From positions 1 to 24,075 of the forward strand of contig RPRC01000124.1 of NCBI GenBank assembly GCA_003857395.1: a stretch of DNA of 24,075 nt, in the 5' to 3' direction. Numbering within the stretch: the stretch's first letter is position 1; the number at the start of each line of letters is the position of its first letter. Of this stretch, positions 9,166 to 17,864 are shown piece after piece. The notes under the pieces are model-generated. The model saw nothing but the letters and a program-made list of their open reading frames with translations, was not told the origin of the DNA and made no database searches. This DNA comes from Geobacter sp. Its GTDB lineage: Bacteria; Desulfobacterota; Desulfuromonadia; Geobacterales; Geobacteraceae. Position numbers and translations under genes: made by a program.

Positions 9166-10719
9166 ATGCCGCGAGAAGTACTGATTGAACTGGAAAAAAA
9201 ACTCTGGTCCGCCGCTGATGAGCTGCGGGCCAATTCGGAATTAAAGTCGTCGGAATACTCGGTCCCGGTACTGGGGCTGATCTTCCTGAAATACGCGGAT
9301 GTGAAGTTCGCCCAGGCGAAGAAAGAACTGGAGGGCAAAGGGAGCGGCCGGCGCACGGTCGGCAAGACCGACTACCATGCCCGTGGTGTGCTCTATCTTC
9401 CCGAGGCGTCGCGCTTTTCCTACCTGCTGCACCTCCCCGAAGGAAAAGATATCGGCCGGAAAATCAACGATGCTTTCAGCCTGATTGAGGCGGAGAACCC
9501 GGAGCTGAAAGGTGTTCTGCCCAAGAGCTACCAGAAGGTGGGCAACGATTCGCTGGTGACACTCCTGAAGACCTTCAACTCGATCCCCCTGGATATCGAG
9601 GGGGATGCCTTCGGCAAGATCTATGAGTACTTTCTCGGGGAGTTTGCCAAGGCCGAGGGGCAGAAAGGGGGTGAGTTCTTTACCCCCATGGCCTTGGTTA
9701 AGCTGATCGTCGAGATCATCGAGCCGTACCACGGCCGTATCTATGACCCGGCCTGCGGCTCGGGCGGTATGTTCGTCCAGAGTGCGACTTTTGTTGCTGA
9801 ACACCGAAAGAACCCGGCCAGCGAGCTCAGTGTCTATGGCGAGGAACGAGTGGCCGAGACGGTGCGGCTCTGCCGGATGAACCTGGCGGTACATGGCCTT
9901 TCCGGCGACGTGAAGCAGGGAAACAGCTACTACGAGGATATCCACGAGAGCCTCGGCCGTTTTGATTTCGTCATGGCCAATCCCCCCTTCAACGTCAACG
10001 GTATCGACCGGGAGCGAATCAAGGACGATCCCCGCTTTCCATACGGCATGCCCAGGACCGACAACGGCAATTATGTCTGGATCCAGCTCTTTGCCGGCAG
10101 CCTGAACGACACCGGCCGGGCTGGATTCGTCATGGCCAACTCGGCTTCGGATGCCCGAGGGAGTGAGCTGGAGATCCGCCGACAGCTTATTCAAAGCGGC
10201 GTGGTGGATGTGATGGTCGCCATCGGGTCGAACTTCTTCTATACGGTGACGTTGCCTTGTACGTTGTGGTTTTTTGATAAAGGCAAGGGCGGTCCCGAAC
10301 GGAAGGACAAAGTCCTCTTTATTGACGCCCGCCACATCTACCGTCAACTCAACCGCGCCCACCGCGACTTTACGCCGGAGCAGATCGAGTTCATTGCCGA
10401 CATTGCCCGCCTCTACCGGGGAGAAGAACCCGATACTGCCCACGGCAGTGCTGGCTTGCTGAAGGAGAAGTTTCCCGATGGCAGGTATATGGATGTGCCG
10501 GGCTTGTGCAGGGTCGCGACCATAGGCGAGATCGAGGCGCAGGGGTGGAGTCTCAATCCCGGCCGTTATGTAGGCATAACGGAACTGGAGGCGGATGATT
10601 TCATCTTTGCAGAACGGCTGGAGGAGCTGAATGAGGAGCTGGAAGTGCTCAACGCCGAGTCGCGTGAGTTGGAGGAGCGGATTTCAGAGAAAGTTGCGAG
10701 TCTGTTGGAGGCATCCTGA
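9166..10719 (+). CDS. hsdM: Type I restriction-modification system, methyltransferase subunit HsdM
   Basis: HsdM transfers a methyl group from S-adenosylmethionine to adenine in the sequence chosen by HsdS, marking self DNA. The 517-aa length is typical. Residues 1-160 form the HsdM N-terminal helical domain, followed by GGEFFTP (~168-174), the SAM motif [10 protein letters not shown] (194-203) and the catalytic N6-adenine motif NPPF (272-275). The C-terminal ~45 residues are a Glu-rich coiled coil used to bind HsdS. The start at ATG 9166 has GGAG at 9152-9155, a rather long spacing of about 10 nt. It begins 28 nt after the exporter ATPase stop, leaving almost no room for its own promoter, and its TGA overlaps the next start (TGATG). 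Composition is GC-rich like the surrounding chromosome. All catalytic motifs are intact. Confidence 0.96.
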   Translation: MPREVLIELEKKLWSAADELRANSELKSSEYSVPVLGLIFLKYADVKFAQAKKELEGKGSGRRTVGKTDYHARGVLYLPEASRFSYLLHLPEGKDIGRKINDAFSLIEAENPELKGVLPKSYQKVGNDSLVTLLKTFNSIPLDIEGDAFGKIYEYFLGEFAKAEGQKGGEFFTPMALVKLIVEIIEPYHGRIYDPACGSGGMFVQSATFVAEHRKNPASELSVYGEERVAETVRLCRMNLAVHGLSGDVKQGNSYYEDIHESLGRFDFVMANPPFNVNGIDRERIKDDPRFPYGMPRTDNGNYVWIQLFAGSLNDTGRAGFVMANSASDARGSELEIRRQLIQSGVVDVMVAIGSNFFYTVTLPCTLWFFDKGKGGPERKDKVLFIDARHIYRQLNRAHRDFTPEQIEFIADIARLYRGEEPDTAHGSAGLLKEKFPDGRYMDVPGLCRVATIGEIEAQGWSLNPGRYVGITELEADDFIFAERLEELNEELEVLNAESRELEERISEKVASLLEAS

Positions 10720-11672
10720 TGGATATCACCTTTCATTACCCACCAGAACTTTTCAATTTACTGGTTGACACGATTCCATTGCTTAATAGGAGTAAAATGG
10801 ATGTACTGCTTTACTTCAAAGGAGCTGGAGTAAATGAGAGTTACTTTCGGGATTTGTCACAACGGGTTGCGCATGACAAGGAAAATATCAACAAATATGA
10901 AATTGTCAGGACAATTCTTGAACGCTTGAATCAAAAAGGTGAAGTTTCACTGCGAGAGCGACGCGAGGTTCTCAAGCGCATTGTTGAATTCGATAATTTC
11001 TCCGCATGCTGGGATTCAGATCGGCTCAAAGCAAAGGGATTAGTTGCAGAAATCAGAGATATAGTAAATATAAAAGACTCATTTACACGAATGAAAGATG
11101 AACGAGAGACTGAGGCTAAGAAGAGAAGGGAAGAACAACAAGTAAAGTTGGAAAAAGCTTCTAAGATAAAAGAAGAAATAACCAGCGTTAAATCGTCTTT
11201 TTATCAACTGTTTTCAGAGAGCAATCCTTATAAACGAGGGAAGAACCTGGAACCAATGCTAAACGAGTTGTTCAAGGTATATGGTATCTCCGTTCGTGAG
11301 TCCTTTACGTTAAGAGGCGATGAAGCAGAAGGCATTGTTGAACAAATTGACGGCGTTGTCGAATTGGATGGTAACATCTATCTGGTAGAAATGAAATGGT
11401 GGGATTCCCCTATTGGTGTCCCTGAAATTTCTCAGCATTTAGTACGGATTTACCATCGTGGCCATGCCAGAGGTATCTATATTTCTTCATCGGGCTACAC
11501 CGAGCCAGCAATAAAAACATGTAAAGAGGCGCTAACTAAGACAACAATTGTACTCTGCCAGTTGCAAGAGATTGTCTTTTTGCTCGATAAAGAGGAAGAT
11601 TTGAAAGAATTGCTACGTAAGAAAGTTCAAGCAGCCATCGCAGATAAAAATCCATTTTATAAAATAAATTGA
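10719..11672 (+). CDS. Mrr-like PD-(D/E)XK restriction endonuclease embedded in the hsd operon
   Basis: The 317-aa protein has an N-terminal helical region (1-115), a charged coiled coil (~120-155, with ETEAKKRREEQQVKLEKAS) and a C-terminal nuclease domain (~160-310) resembling the Mrr/type IV catalytic fold. Visible active-site candidates are E178 in LEPMLNELF, D211 in EQIDGVV and E224-x-K226 in YLVEMKWW, followed by the helix PEISQHLVRIYHRGHARGIYIS. This spacing fits PD-(D/E)XK nucleases. Its ATG overlaps the hsdM TGA by one base, and hsdS follows after 7 nt, so it is translated with the methylase operon. It is AT-richer than hsdM, a sign of separate acquisition. It may cut modified or foreign DNA as an added layer; specificity cannot be read from sequence. 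The fold is fairly sure, the biological role inferred. Confidence 0.8.
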   Translation: MDITFHYPPELFNLLVDTIPLLNRSKMDVLLYFKGAGVNESYFRDLSQRVAHDKENINKYEIVRTILERLNQKGEVSLRERREVLKRIVEFDNFSACWDSDRLKAKGLVAEIRDIVNIKDSFTRMKDERETEAKKRREEQQVKLEKASKIKEEITSVKSSFYQLFSESNPYKRGKNLEPMLNELFKVYGISVRESFTLRGDEAEGIVEQIDGVVELDGNIYLVEMKWWDSPIGVPEISQHLVRIYHRGHARGIYISSSGYTEPAIKTCKEALTKTTIVLCQLQEIVFLLDKEEDLKELLRKKVQAAIADKNPFYKIN

Positions 11673-11679
11673 GGGTGTC

Positions 11680-12918
11680 TTGGTTGTTAATAAATCATTC
11701 AAATTGAATCAATTAGGATTTGTCGGACGAGGCAAATCGAAGCATCGACCAAGGAACGATATCTCCTTGTATGGTGGGGATTACCCTTTTATCCAAACAG
11801 GGGAAGTTAAGGCTGCAGATTTGTACCTGACTGAGTATACACAGACTTATAACGAAAAAGGTCTTGCTCAAAGTAAACTTTGGGAACCAGAGACACTGTG
11901 TATAACGATTGCTGCAAACATTGCTGAAACCGCGATTCTGAAACTCAAGGCATGTTTTCCTGACAGTATAGTTGGCTTCGTTGCTGACCCAGAAAAGGCC
12001 GATGTTAGTTTCATCAAGTATTACATCGATACCATCAAGCTCAAGATGCAGAATGTCTCAAGAGGCACAACACAAGACAACTTGAGTCTTGACAAGCTGT
12101 TGATGTTCGATTTTCTTGTTCCTCCGGTTACAACCCAACGCAAAATAGCCTCGATCCTCTCCGCTTATGACGACCTGATCGAAAACAACACCCGGCGAAT
12201 CAAAATCCTGGAAGAGATGGCGCGTATGATATACCGCGAGTGGTTCGTCAACTTCCGTTTTCCGGGGCATGAGAAGGTGAAGATGGTTGATTCGCCGCTC
12301 GGGAGGATTCCGGAGGGGTGGGCGATTGGAACGATCAATGATGTTGTATCAATCAAATCGGGTTTTGCATTCAAAAGTGATTATTTTGTTAAAGAAGGTG
12401 CATACGGACTCGTCACAATAAAAAATGTTCAGGATGGCCAGTTTGATCCAGTTTGCTCAAGTCGGATTACGGATATTCCGCAACGAGTTCCCGCGTACTG
12501 CATATTGAAAACTGGTGATATTCTAATTTCTTTGACGGGTAATATCGGGAGAGCTTGTCTTGTTTACGGTAACGATTTGCTACTGAATCAGCGTGTAGCC
12601 AAACTTGTTCCTTTGGAGCCCAACAATGAAGCATTTGCGTACTTCACGTTTCGGCAAGATGAAATGCGATCAAAGTTAGAGCAAATTTCTAATGGTGTTG
12701 CCCAGCAAAACCTTAGTCCAGTTGAAACGGGAAAAATGGATTTTTGTGTTCCATCTAAATTGGTACTAGCAAGGTTCTCCCATTTCTGTGTGCCGATAAT
12801 CAGTCAGCTTCTGGCTATGTATAAGAAAAACCAAAACCTCCGCCAAACCCGCGACCTGTTGCTACCGAAGCTGATTTCGGGAGAGGTGGATGTGTCCAAG
12901 TTGGATAACGTCGCTTAG
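11680..12918 (+). CDS. hsdS: Type I restriction-modification system, specificity subunit HsdS
   Basis: HsdS recognises the two-part DNA target and bridges HsdM and HsdR. At 412 aa it has the normal plan: target recognition domain 1 (~1-150), central conserved helix (~150-200, TQRKIASILSAYDDLIENNTRRIKILEEMARMIY), target recognition domain 2 (~210-360) and the distal conserved helix (~365-412, ending RDLLLPKLISGEVDVSKL). The start codon is TTG at 11680, with GAGG at 11671-11674 overlapping the previous stop; the frame begins sensibly at the domain edge and no ATG fits better. The two recognition domains are AT-rich while the two conserved helices are GC-rich, as expected when recognition domains are exchanged by recombination. 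The gene is intact. The next gene's ribosome binding site overlaps the hsdS stop (TAGGAG). Confidence 0.94.
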   Translation: MVVNKSFKLNQLGFVGRGKSKHRPRNDISLYGGDYPFIQTGEVKAADLYLTEYTQTYNEKGLAQSKLWEPETLCITIAANIAETAILKLKACFPDSIVGFVADPEKADVSFIKYYIDTIKLKMQNVSRGTTQDNLSLDKLLMFDFLVPPVTTQRKIASILSAYDDLIENNTRRIKILEEMARMIYREWFVNFRFPGHEKVKMVDSPLGRIPEGWAIGTINDVVSIKSGFAFKSDYFVKEGAYGLVTIKNVQDGQFDPVCSSRITDIPQRVPAYCILKTGDILISLTGNIGRACLVYGNDLLLNQRVAKLVPLEPNNEAFAYFTFRQDEMRSKLEQISNGVAQQNLSPVETGKMDFCVPSKLVLARFSHFCVPIISQLLAMYKKNQNLRQTRDLLLPKLISGEVDVSKLDNVA

Positions 12919-12929
12919 GAGTTTTTATC

Positions 12930-15900
12930 ATGGGCATTGTCCACGAAAAGTACCAGCAACTGAAACCTGAATTTTGCTACCTATGTGATGAAGTGGTTCT
13001 TGCCCAGGCGTGGAAAAAGTCTCATTCTTATATCCGTTCACACAACTGGTATGCGGATACATTGGAGTTAGATTGCTCGGCAGTAAACCTTGAAAGGCGG
13101 ATAAAAGAATGGGCGGAACAACTACACAATCAGACCTATAATCCAAGCGACATAAGGCTTGTTCCGGCTCCTAAAGCAGATCATTGGATATTTTATCAGG
13201 CGAATGAGGACTGGAAATGGGGTCCGAAACCCGATGAAAAAACTGCAAGCGAGCCGATTTCAAAATGCAAGGAATTGCGTCCTCTTGCTCATTTGAGTAT
13301 CCAAGACCAGACAGTGGCGACTGCCATAATGTTATGTCTGGCCGACGCTGTTGAAACGGAACAAGGGAGCACAGACCCTGAAAAGAATCATAAAATTTGG
13401 AGTTATGGTAACCGTCTTTTTTGTGATTGGGAAGGCAACCGTGCCCGATTTCGATGGGGAAACAGCAGCATCTACAGCAAATATTTTCAGGACTACCAAC
13501 GCTTTCTGGAACGTCCTATCCGAAAGGCTCAGGAAGCCCAGAAAATTCTTCCTCTCAATAATGGAATATATGAAATCCATCTTGATCTTTCGGCATTTTA
13601 CGATTCTGTAAGCAGAAAGTTGCTTGTCCGTAAACTGAAAAGAATTGCCAAGAAGCACTATGAAACAAACCCAGCACAAAGTACGCTTTTTTGGCAGGAG
13701 GTCGAAAATGCGATCGAGGGATGGGTATTGTGTGAAGATGATCGAAAATTGGATTTTTGCCTGAAAAATGACGTATTAATTGATGACCAAGGCATACCCC
13801 AGGGTCTTGTCGCCAGTGGTTTTTTTGCCAATGCTTACCTCATCAACCTCGACAGAAGGCTAAGCAAATATATAGACAAGAAACTGGGGGATGTTACGCT
13901 TATTGATTTCTGCCGCTATGTCGATGATATCCGCTTGCTTGTCCATATGCCGATTGAGCTGGAACCTACCTTAGACAAATGGGTTTTGGAGCACATAAGG
14001 CCAATAATCGAAAAGACCAAGGGGCTAGCCCTTAACACTGAAAAAACAAAGGTTGAGCGATATACCGCAAAGCGTTCCGGGGTTTCGGTGCGCATGAAAG
14101 CGATTCAAAAGTCAGCAAGCGGGCCACAAGATATGATGGCTCTCGACGAGATGCAAAGTTCCCTTGAAGGTCTCATCGCAATCGCTGAACAGTTCCGAGA
14201 CCGGACTGATATTCCCTATCGAGAATGCAACCTTACACTGGCGAGAATCGATCTCCCACAGATGGATGTGCGTGAGGACACCCTATTACGTTTCAGCATC
14301 AACCGTCTGACAAAAGCCTTGCAAGAAAAACGTTGTCTGACTGCCAATAACAGCGAGGATAAAGAGAATGTCAGTGAGCTTGACCATATCTATGAATCCT
14401 TCGCGCGCCGTTTTGTTGCAGTTTGGGCGCGAAACCCATCTTTGGTATCCATACTCAAAAAAGGTATTCAGCTCTTCCCGCACCCTCAGCTTTTACGACC
14501 GGTTATTGATGCTTTAAAAAAGAAGTTACCCCCCTCCAAACAGCCACCCCTTCATAACCACGATCACGACCATGAGCGACTCATCGCCTTCTATTGTTAT
14601 GCTGAAATTTTCCGTTTTGCGGTCTTGATTCTGCATCAACAGAAACCGGAAGAAAGACCACAGCATTCAGACATGGAAGGTTTGAGGAATCTGCTTGTAA
14701 AAACTGCAAGAGAATTAATGGAAGATCGAAACATCCCATGGTATGTGGGACAGCAAATTGCCCTCTTTATGGCGGTAAACGCAGAACCCCTCCAAATTTC
14801 GGAAATTGCAGGACTGGAGGACTATCGGCTTTTATTTCGCATACTTCAGGGAGATCGTAGATTCGGCTCAAAAGAGGCCATCGAAAAGCGGTTGCCGCTA
14901 TTCGTAATTGCATATCAAATAAGTCAAAATCCACAGCAAATTGTTGCTTTATTAAGTGACTGGCTGGAGTGGTTATACCATAAAGAACAACGAAGAGTAG
15001 CTGCGACGATTCTGGAATCTGTTGCGCTCGACCATGCCCAATTGTTTGCATTGCTGTTGCTACACGGCCAACAAATTCAAACAGTATGGCAGAGGATGGG
15101 TGAAAAAATAGCTAGAGATTTTGGTGTTGACCAACAACCTCTCCCGGGTAATTTGAGTGACTATGATGATCAGTTCGTCTGCCTTGCCAGAATTGTAAAG
15201 CGAGAAGATAATCCGTTTGCTCAAGAAAATGCTTTTTTGGCGCTTGCCCTCACCACATTGGATACTCACGAACTACTGGTAGATAATAAGCAGCTATGCC
15301 CCCACCATGTTGAGGTCAAGTGCAAAAGATGGGATAAAATTCAAAATGCTGGAAATCCCAAGGATTTTTTGTATTTGAGGTGGGTTGAAAAAATATCAGG
15401 AGATACACGTTACGAACCGCCCAAATCCTGGCTTTCGCAAGATGATGATAGTCACCAGCTTTATCGACTAGGTTCCTTCATGAGATCATGCGCAATAGGT
15501 AATATGGATTTTACTGTGGGACAGCATCTGATGCGTGAAGAAACAAGCCATGCCTACTTTGGCCTCAGGTCAAGCTGGTACAAAAGGCGAGGGGGGATGT
15601 CCCACCAGCCAGAAGCAATGAATGGTGATGTTGCCGCGATGACTTCGTGGGTGTCGGAGTTGCTGTACAGGCTCTTGCAATGGCCTGGTTTAGAGTTCAA
15701 AAATCTCATCGGCGATTGGCCGGAAAAGCTTACCAGAAATCATCTCAGAATGTTATTGGCTGGACGTTTACAGGGCCAGGAAAAGTTATTCGGTAAAGCC
15801 TCGAATCTGCCGGTTTACATTGAACGGATACAACATGAAGTCAAGGGTGAAAAGCTCCTACGCGTTGTAATGGTCCAATCCCTCCTCCCGGAAAAAGAAG

Positions 15901-16715
15901 ATTTTACAAAAGAAGGAGCCCAATTGGATGCTCCGACATATCGTTCAAAGCATCGTGGTCATATTGCTACGATGGCACGTTTGGTTTGTGAAAAGTTAGT
16001 TGCCGCACAACAAGTTTTGGAAGTCCAAACTGTGAAACCTTTGGCAGACCTGATTATTTTTCCTGAACTTGCTGTTCACGAGAAAGATATAGATTTGCTT
16101 CAGCGACTAGCTGATAAGACTGGTGCAATGATATTCACCGGACTTGTTTTCCAGAAAATAAACAACAATTTGGTTAACACCGGCCTTTGGTTAATCCCGT
16201 ACAAGAACGGCCATGGTAGGCAATGGATTACTCGGAGGCAAGGGAAGCACCATATGACCGCCGGGGAGCTGGCATTGGGTATCAAGCCATGGCGACCTTA
16301 TCAATTGATCATAGAGTTGGCAAACACTCTTGTAGGGCAGCCGCACGGATTCCGGATTTCCGGAGCCATTTGTTATGATGCTACAGACATCAGCCTTGCT
16401 GCCGATCTGAAAAAAGTGACAAATTCTTTTGTAATTTCCGCTCTCAATCAGGACATCGATACATTTGACACAATGGTTGATGCATTGCATTATCACATGT
16501 ACCAACCCGTAATACTCGTAAATACGGGCCAATATGGTGGATCTGCTGCAAAAGCTCCCTATAAAGAGAAGTACCATAAGTTGATCGCTCACGTACATGG
16601 CAACCATCAGGTCGCCATCTCAATGTTTGAACTGAATATTTATGACTTTGGAATGGAATTACCTATGTTAGGGAGTGGAAAAGAGAAGAAAACTAAGCCT
16701 GCCGGATTGATTTGA
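12930..16715 (+). CDS. Defence-associated reverse transcriptase fused to a nitrilase domain (DRT type 1/UG1-like)
   Basis: This 1261-aa protein begins with a reverse transcriptase domain (~40-385). An RPLAHLSIQDQTVA block (~117-130) resembles an early RT motif. Motif A is D219-LSAFYD, motif B GIPQG (288-292), motif C Y330-V-D332-D333 and motif D-like LNTEKTKV (~368-375). Residues ~390-970 are helix-rich with no named domain. Residues ~980-1250 form a carbon-nitrogen hydrolase (nitrilase) fold with candidate triad Glu1046 (FPEL), Lys1106 (RRQGKHH) and Cys1148 (GAICYDATD) at normal spacing. RT-nitrilase fusions are reported among the UG/Abi defence reverse transcriptases as DRT type 1 (UG1) and relatives; the exact group needs a phylogeny. 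ATG 12930 is supported by AGGAG at the hsdS stop. The gene is AT-rich relative to hsdM/hsdR and lies inside the type I operon. No retron-like msr/msd was seen beside it. Confidence 0.87.
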   Translation: MGIVHEKYQQLKPEFCYLCDEVVLAQAWKKSHSYIRSHNWYADTLELDCSAVNLERRIKEWAEQLHNQTYNPSDIRLVPAPKADHWIFYQANEDWKWGPKPDEKTASEPISKCKELRPLAHLSIQDQTVATAIMLCLADAVETEQGSTDPEKNHKIWSYGNRLFCDWEGNRARFRWGNSSIYSKYFQDYQRFLERPIRKAQEAQKILPLNNGIYEIHLDLSAFYDSVSRKLLVRKLKRIAKKHYETNPAQSTLFWQEVENAIEGWVLCEDDRKLDFCLKNDVLIDDQGIPQGLVASGFFANAYLINLDRRLSKYIDKKLGDVTLIDFCRYVDDIRLLVHMPIELEPTLDKWVLEHIRPIIEKTKGLALNTEKTKVERYTAKRSGVSVRMKAIQKSASGPQDMMALDEMQSSLEGLIAIAEQFRDRTDIPYRECNLTLARIDLPQMDVREDTLLRFSINRLTKALQEKRCLTANNSEDKENVSELDHIYESFARRFVAVWARNPSLVSILKKGIQLFPHPQLLRPVIDALKKKLPPSKQPPLHNHDHDHERLIAFYCYAEIFRFAVLILHQQKPEERPQHSDMEGLRNLLVKTARELMEDRNIPWYVGQQIALFMAVNAEPLQISEIAGLEDYRLLFRILQGDRRFGSKEAIEKRLPLFVIAYQISQNPQQIVALLSDWLEWLYHKEQRRVAATILESVALDHAQLFALLLLHGQQIQTVWQRMGEKIARDFGVDQQPLPGNLSDYDDQFVCLARIVKREDNPFAQENAFLALALTTLDTHELLVDNKQLCPHHVEVKCKRWDKIQNAGNPKDFLYLRWVEKISGDTRYEPPKSWLSQDDDSHQLYRLGSFMRSCAIGNMDFTVGQHLMREETSHAYFGLRSSWYKRRGGMSHQPEAMNGDVAAMTSWVSELLYRLLQWPGLEFKNLIGDWPEKLTRNHLRMLLAGRLQGQEKLFGKASNLPVYIERIQHEVKGEKLLRVVMVQSLLPEKEDFTKEGAQLDAPTYRSKHRGHIATMARLVCEKLVAAQQVLEVQTVKPLADLIIFPELAVHEKDIDLLQRLADKTGAMIFTGLVFQKINNNLVNTGLWLIPYKNGHGRQWITRRQGKHHMTAGELALGIKPWRPYQLIIELANTLVGQPHGFRISGAICYDATDISLAADLKKVTNSFVISALNQDIDTFDTMVDALHYHMYQPVILVNTGQYGGSAAKAPYKEKYHKLIAHVHGNHQVAISMFELNIYDFGMELPMLGSGKEKKTKPAGLI

Positions 16716-16734
16716 ATGGATTTATGGAATAGTC

Positions 16735-17079
16735 ATGGCCTTGTCAGAGTTTGAAAAAAAGCGGATCGAGAAATTATTCACCGACTATTGCGAGAATAAG
16801 GTGCCACGTCATGTCCGCGACCAGATCAGGGTCGAATTCCAAATACGTGGTGACGATGTCAAGCTCTTCGAGTCCCGCCCACCCTGGCGAGGAGGGGGCG
16901 ACTGGATTTCCAGCAAAATAGCGCGCTTCAAGAAGGACCATAAAACCGAGACGTGGCTCCTGTACTGGGCCGACCGCAATGGTAAATGGCGCGAGTATCC
17001 GCCACTGCCTTTTCATGCAAAGATTGAAAAGTTGCTGGCAGAGGTGGAGAAAAATGAAAACGGAGCGTTCTGGGGCTGA
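16735..17079 (+). CDS. DUF3024 family small protein
   Basis: The 114-aa product matches my recollection of the DUF3024 family, whose function is unknown. The core is VEFQIRGDDVKLFESRPPWR then DHKTETWLLYWADRNGKW, i.e. a small alpha-beta domain with conserved Trp and Arg residues, flanked by an N-terminal helix (FEKKRIEKLFTDYCENKVP) and a C-terminal helix. There is no signal peptide or membrane segment. It starts 19 nt after the reverse transcriptase stop with only a weak GGAA as ribosome binding site. It looks more GC-rich than both neighbours, so it may have arrived separately. DUF3024 proteins occur near restriction-modification genes and elsewhere, so it could be an accessory of the island or a passenger. 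Family call moderate; function unknown. Confidence 0.75.
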   Translation: MALSEFEKKRIEKLFTDYCENKVPRHVRDQIRVEFQIRGDDVKLFESRPPWRGGGDWISSKIARFKKDHKTETWLLYWADRNGKWREYPPLPFHAKIEKLLAEVEKNENGAFWG

Positions 17080-17102
17080 TGGTTTATCGACAATAAAGGT
17101 TA

Positions 17103-17127
17103 TTTGTCCAACAGTCTGTTGGACAAA
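17103..17127. repeat. Perfect 11-bp inverted repeat upstream of the DUF3800 gene
   Basis: TTTGTCCAACA (17103-17113) and TGTTGGACAAA (17117-17127) are exact inverted copies separated by GTC. The site lies in the 80-nt gap between the DUF3024 and DUF3800 genes. No T-run follows on either strand, so it is a poor intrinsic terminator; a protein-binding dyad or an mRNA hairpin in the leader is more likely. The inner CCAAC/GTTGG core is also found in the palindrome at 18352-18372. Confidence 0.7.
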
Positions 17128-17159
17128 ATGCCGACCCAAGTAAGAATAGAGGATGCTTT

Positions 17160-17864
17160 ATGTCTGAAATCTACAACATCTATTGCGATGAAAGCTGCCA
17201 CCTGGAAAATGACGGACAACCAGTTATGTTGCTGGGATCAATATGGTGTCCGCTTGTTGAAGTGCAGCGCCTTGCGGCTGAATTGAGGGATATAAAGAAT
17301 CGACACAAAGCAGCCGGTGAATTGAAGTGGACTAAAGTCTCAGCGGCTCGGCAGAATTTTTATAGTGAACTTGTCAACTGGTTCCTTGCAGAGACTCCCT
17401 TGCATTTTCGAGCCCTTGTCGTATTGAATAAGCAATCACTCGATCATGCCTGTTACAATCAGGGATCGCATGATGAATTTTATTACAAAATGTACTTTTC
17501 ATTGCTGAACAAGATTTTAAGTCCGGACAAGGAATATAATATTTACCTTGATGTAAAAGACACACGAAGCAGCCAAAAAGTAAGAAAGCTCAGTGAAGTA
17601 CTCTGTAACAATGTCTATGATTTTACCAGCCAGATGATCAGGCATATACAGAATATCCATTCATGTGAATCGGATTTGATGCAGTTGGCAGATTTCCTTC
17701 TGGGGGCCGTTTCCTACAGGCATCGTGGGTTATCGGGAAATGCAGCTAAAGTAACAATAATAGAGCTTCTAGAACAAAAACTTGGACGTACTTTACTGAG
17801 TTCAACACCACTTCGGGAAGAAAAGTTCAACTTGTTCCTCTTCACACCAAGGTTGGTGAAATGA
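17160..17864 (+). CDS. DUF3800 family protein (predicted RNase H-like fold)
   Basis: The 234-aa protein shows the DUF3800 hallmarks: an N-terminal strand with the acidic motif YC-D10-E11-S12, the ELKW block (~54-57), a second strand with D131 (YLDVKDTRSS) and the C-terminal helix ESDLMQLADFLLGAVSY with D178. The spaced acidic residues fit the RNase H-like nuclease fold proposed for this family, but no activity has been generally established, and it occurs often in defence islands and mobile elements. AGAGGA at 17148-17153, 6 nt before the ATG at 17160, fixes the start. Its stop overlaps the next ATG by 4 nt (ATGA), so the two genes are very likely a functional pair. It is AT-rich. A perfect palindrome lies 32 nt upstream of the start and could regulate it. 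Confidence 0.8.
   Translation: MSEIYNIYCDESCHLENDGQPVMLLGSIWCPLVEVQRLAAELRDIKNRHKAAGELKWTKVSAARQNFYSELVNWFLAETPLHFRALVVLNKQSLDHACYNQGSHDEFYYKMYFSLLNKILSPDKEYNIYLDVKDTRSSQKVRKLSEVLCNNVYDFTSQMIRHIQNIHSCESDLMQLADFLLGAVSYRHRGLSGNAAKVTIIELLEQKLGRTLLSSTPLREEKFNLFLFTPRLVK

Noticed and set aside
9134..9166. Ten-codon frame starting at an ATGA overlap with the ATPase stop, possibly the remnant of the original permease start
   Set aside because: Its residues do not resemble the N-terminus of the permease at 21662, which is complete; it is too short to interpret.
9241..10443. 400-codon open frame on the minus strand opposite hsdM
   Set aside because: It is the complement of a gene with unmistakable HsdM motifs in GC-rich DNA; the translation has no domain logic and no ribosome binding site context.
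12800..16760. Retron-type msr/msd RNA beside the reverse transcriptase
   Set aside because: The gaps on both sides are only 11 and 19 nt, too short for such an RNA, and no matching inverted repeats are visible.
17119..17147. Promoter for the DUF3800 gene (TTGGAC/AAGAAT)
   Set aside because: Matches are weak and the predicted transcription start would fall at or beyond the ribosome binding site.
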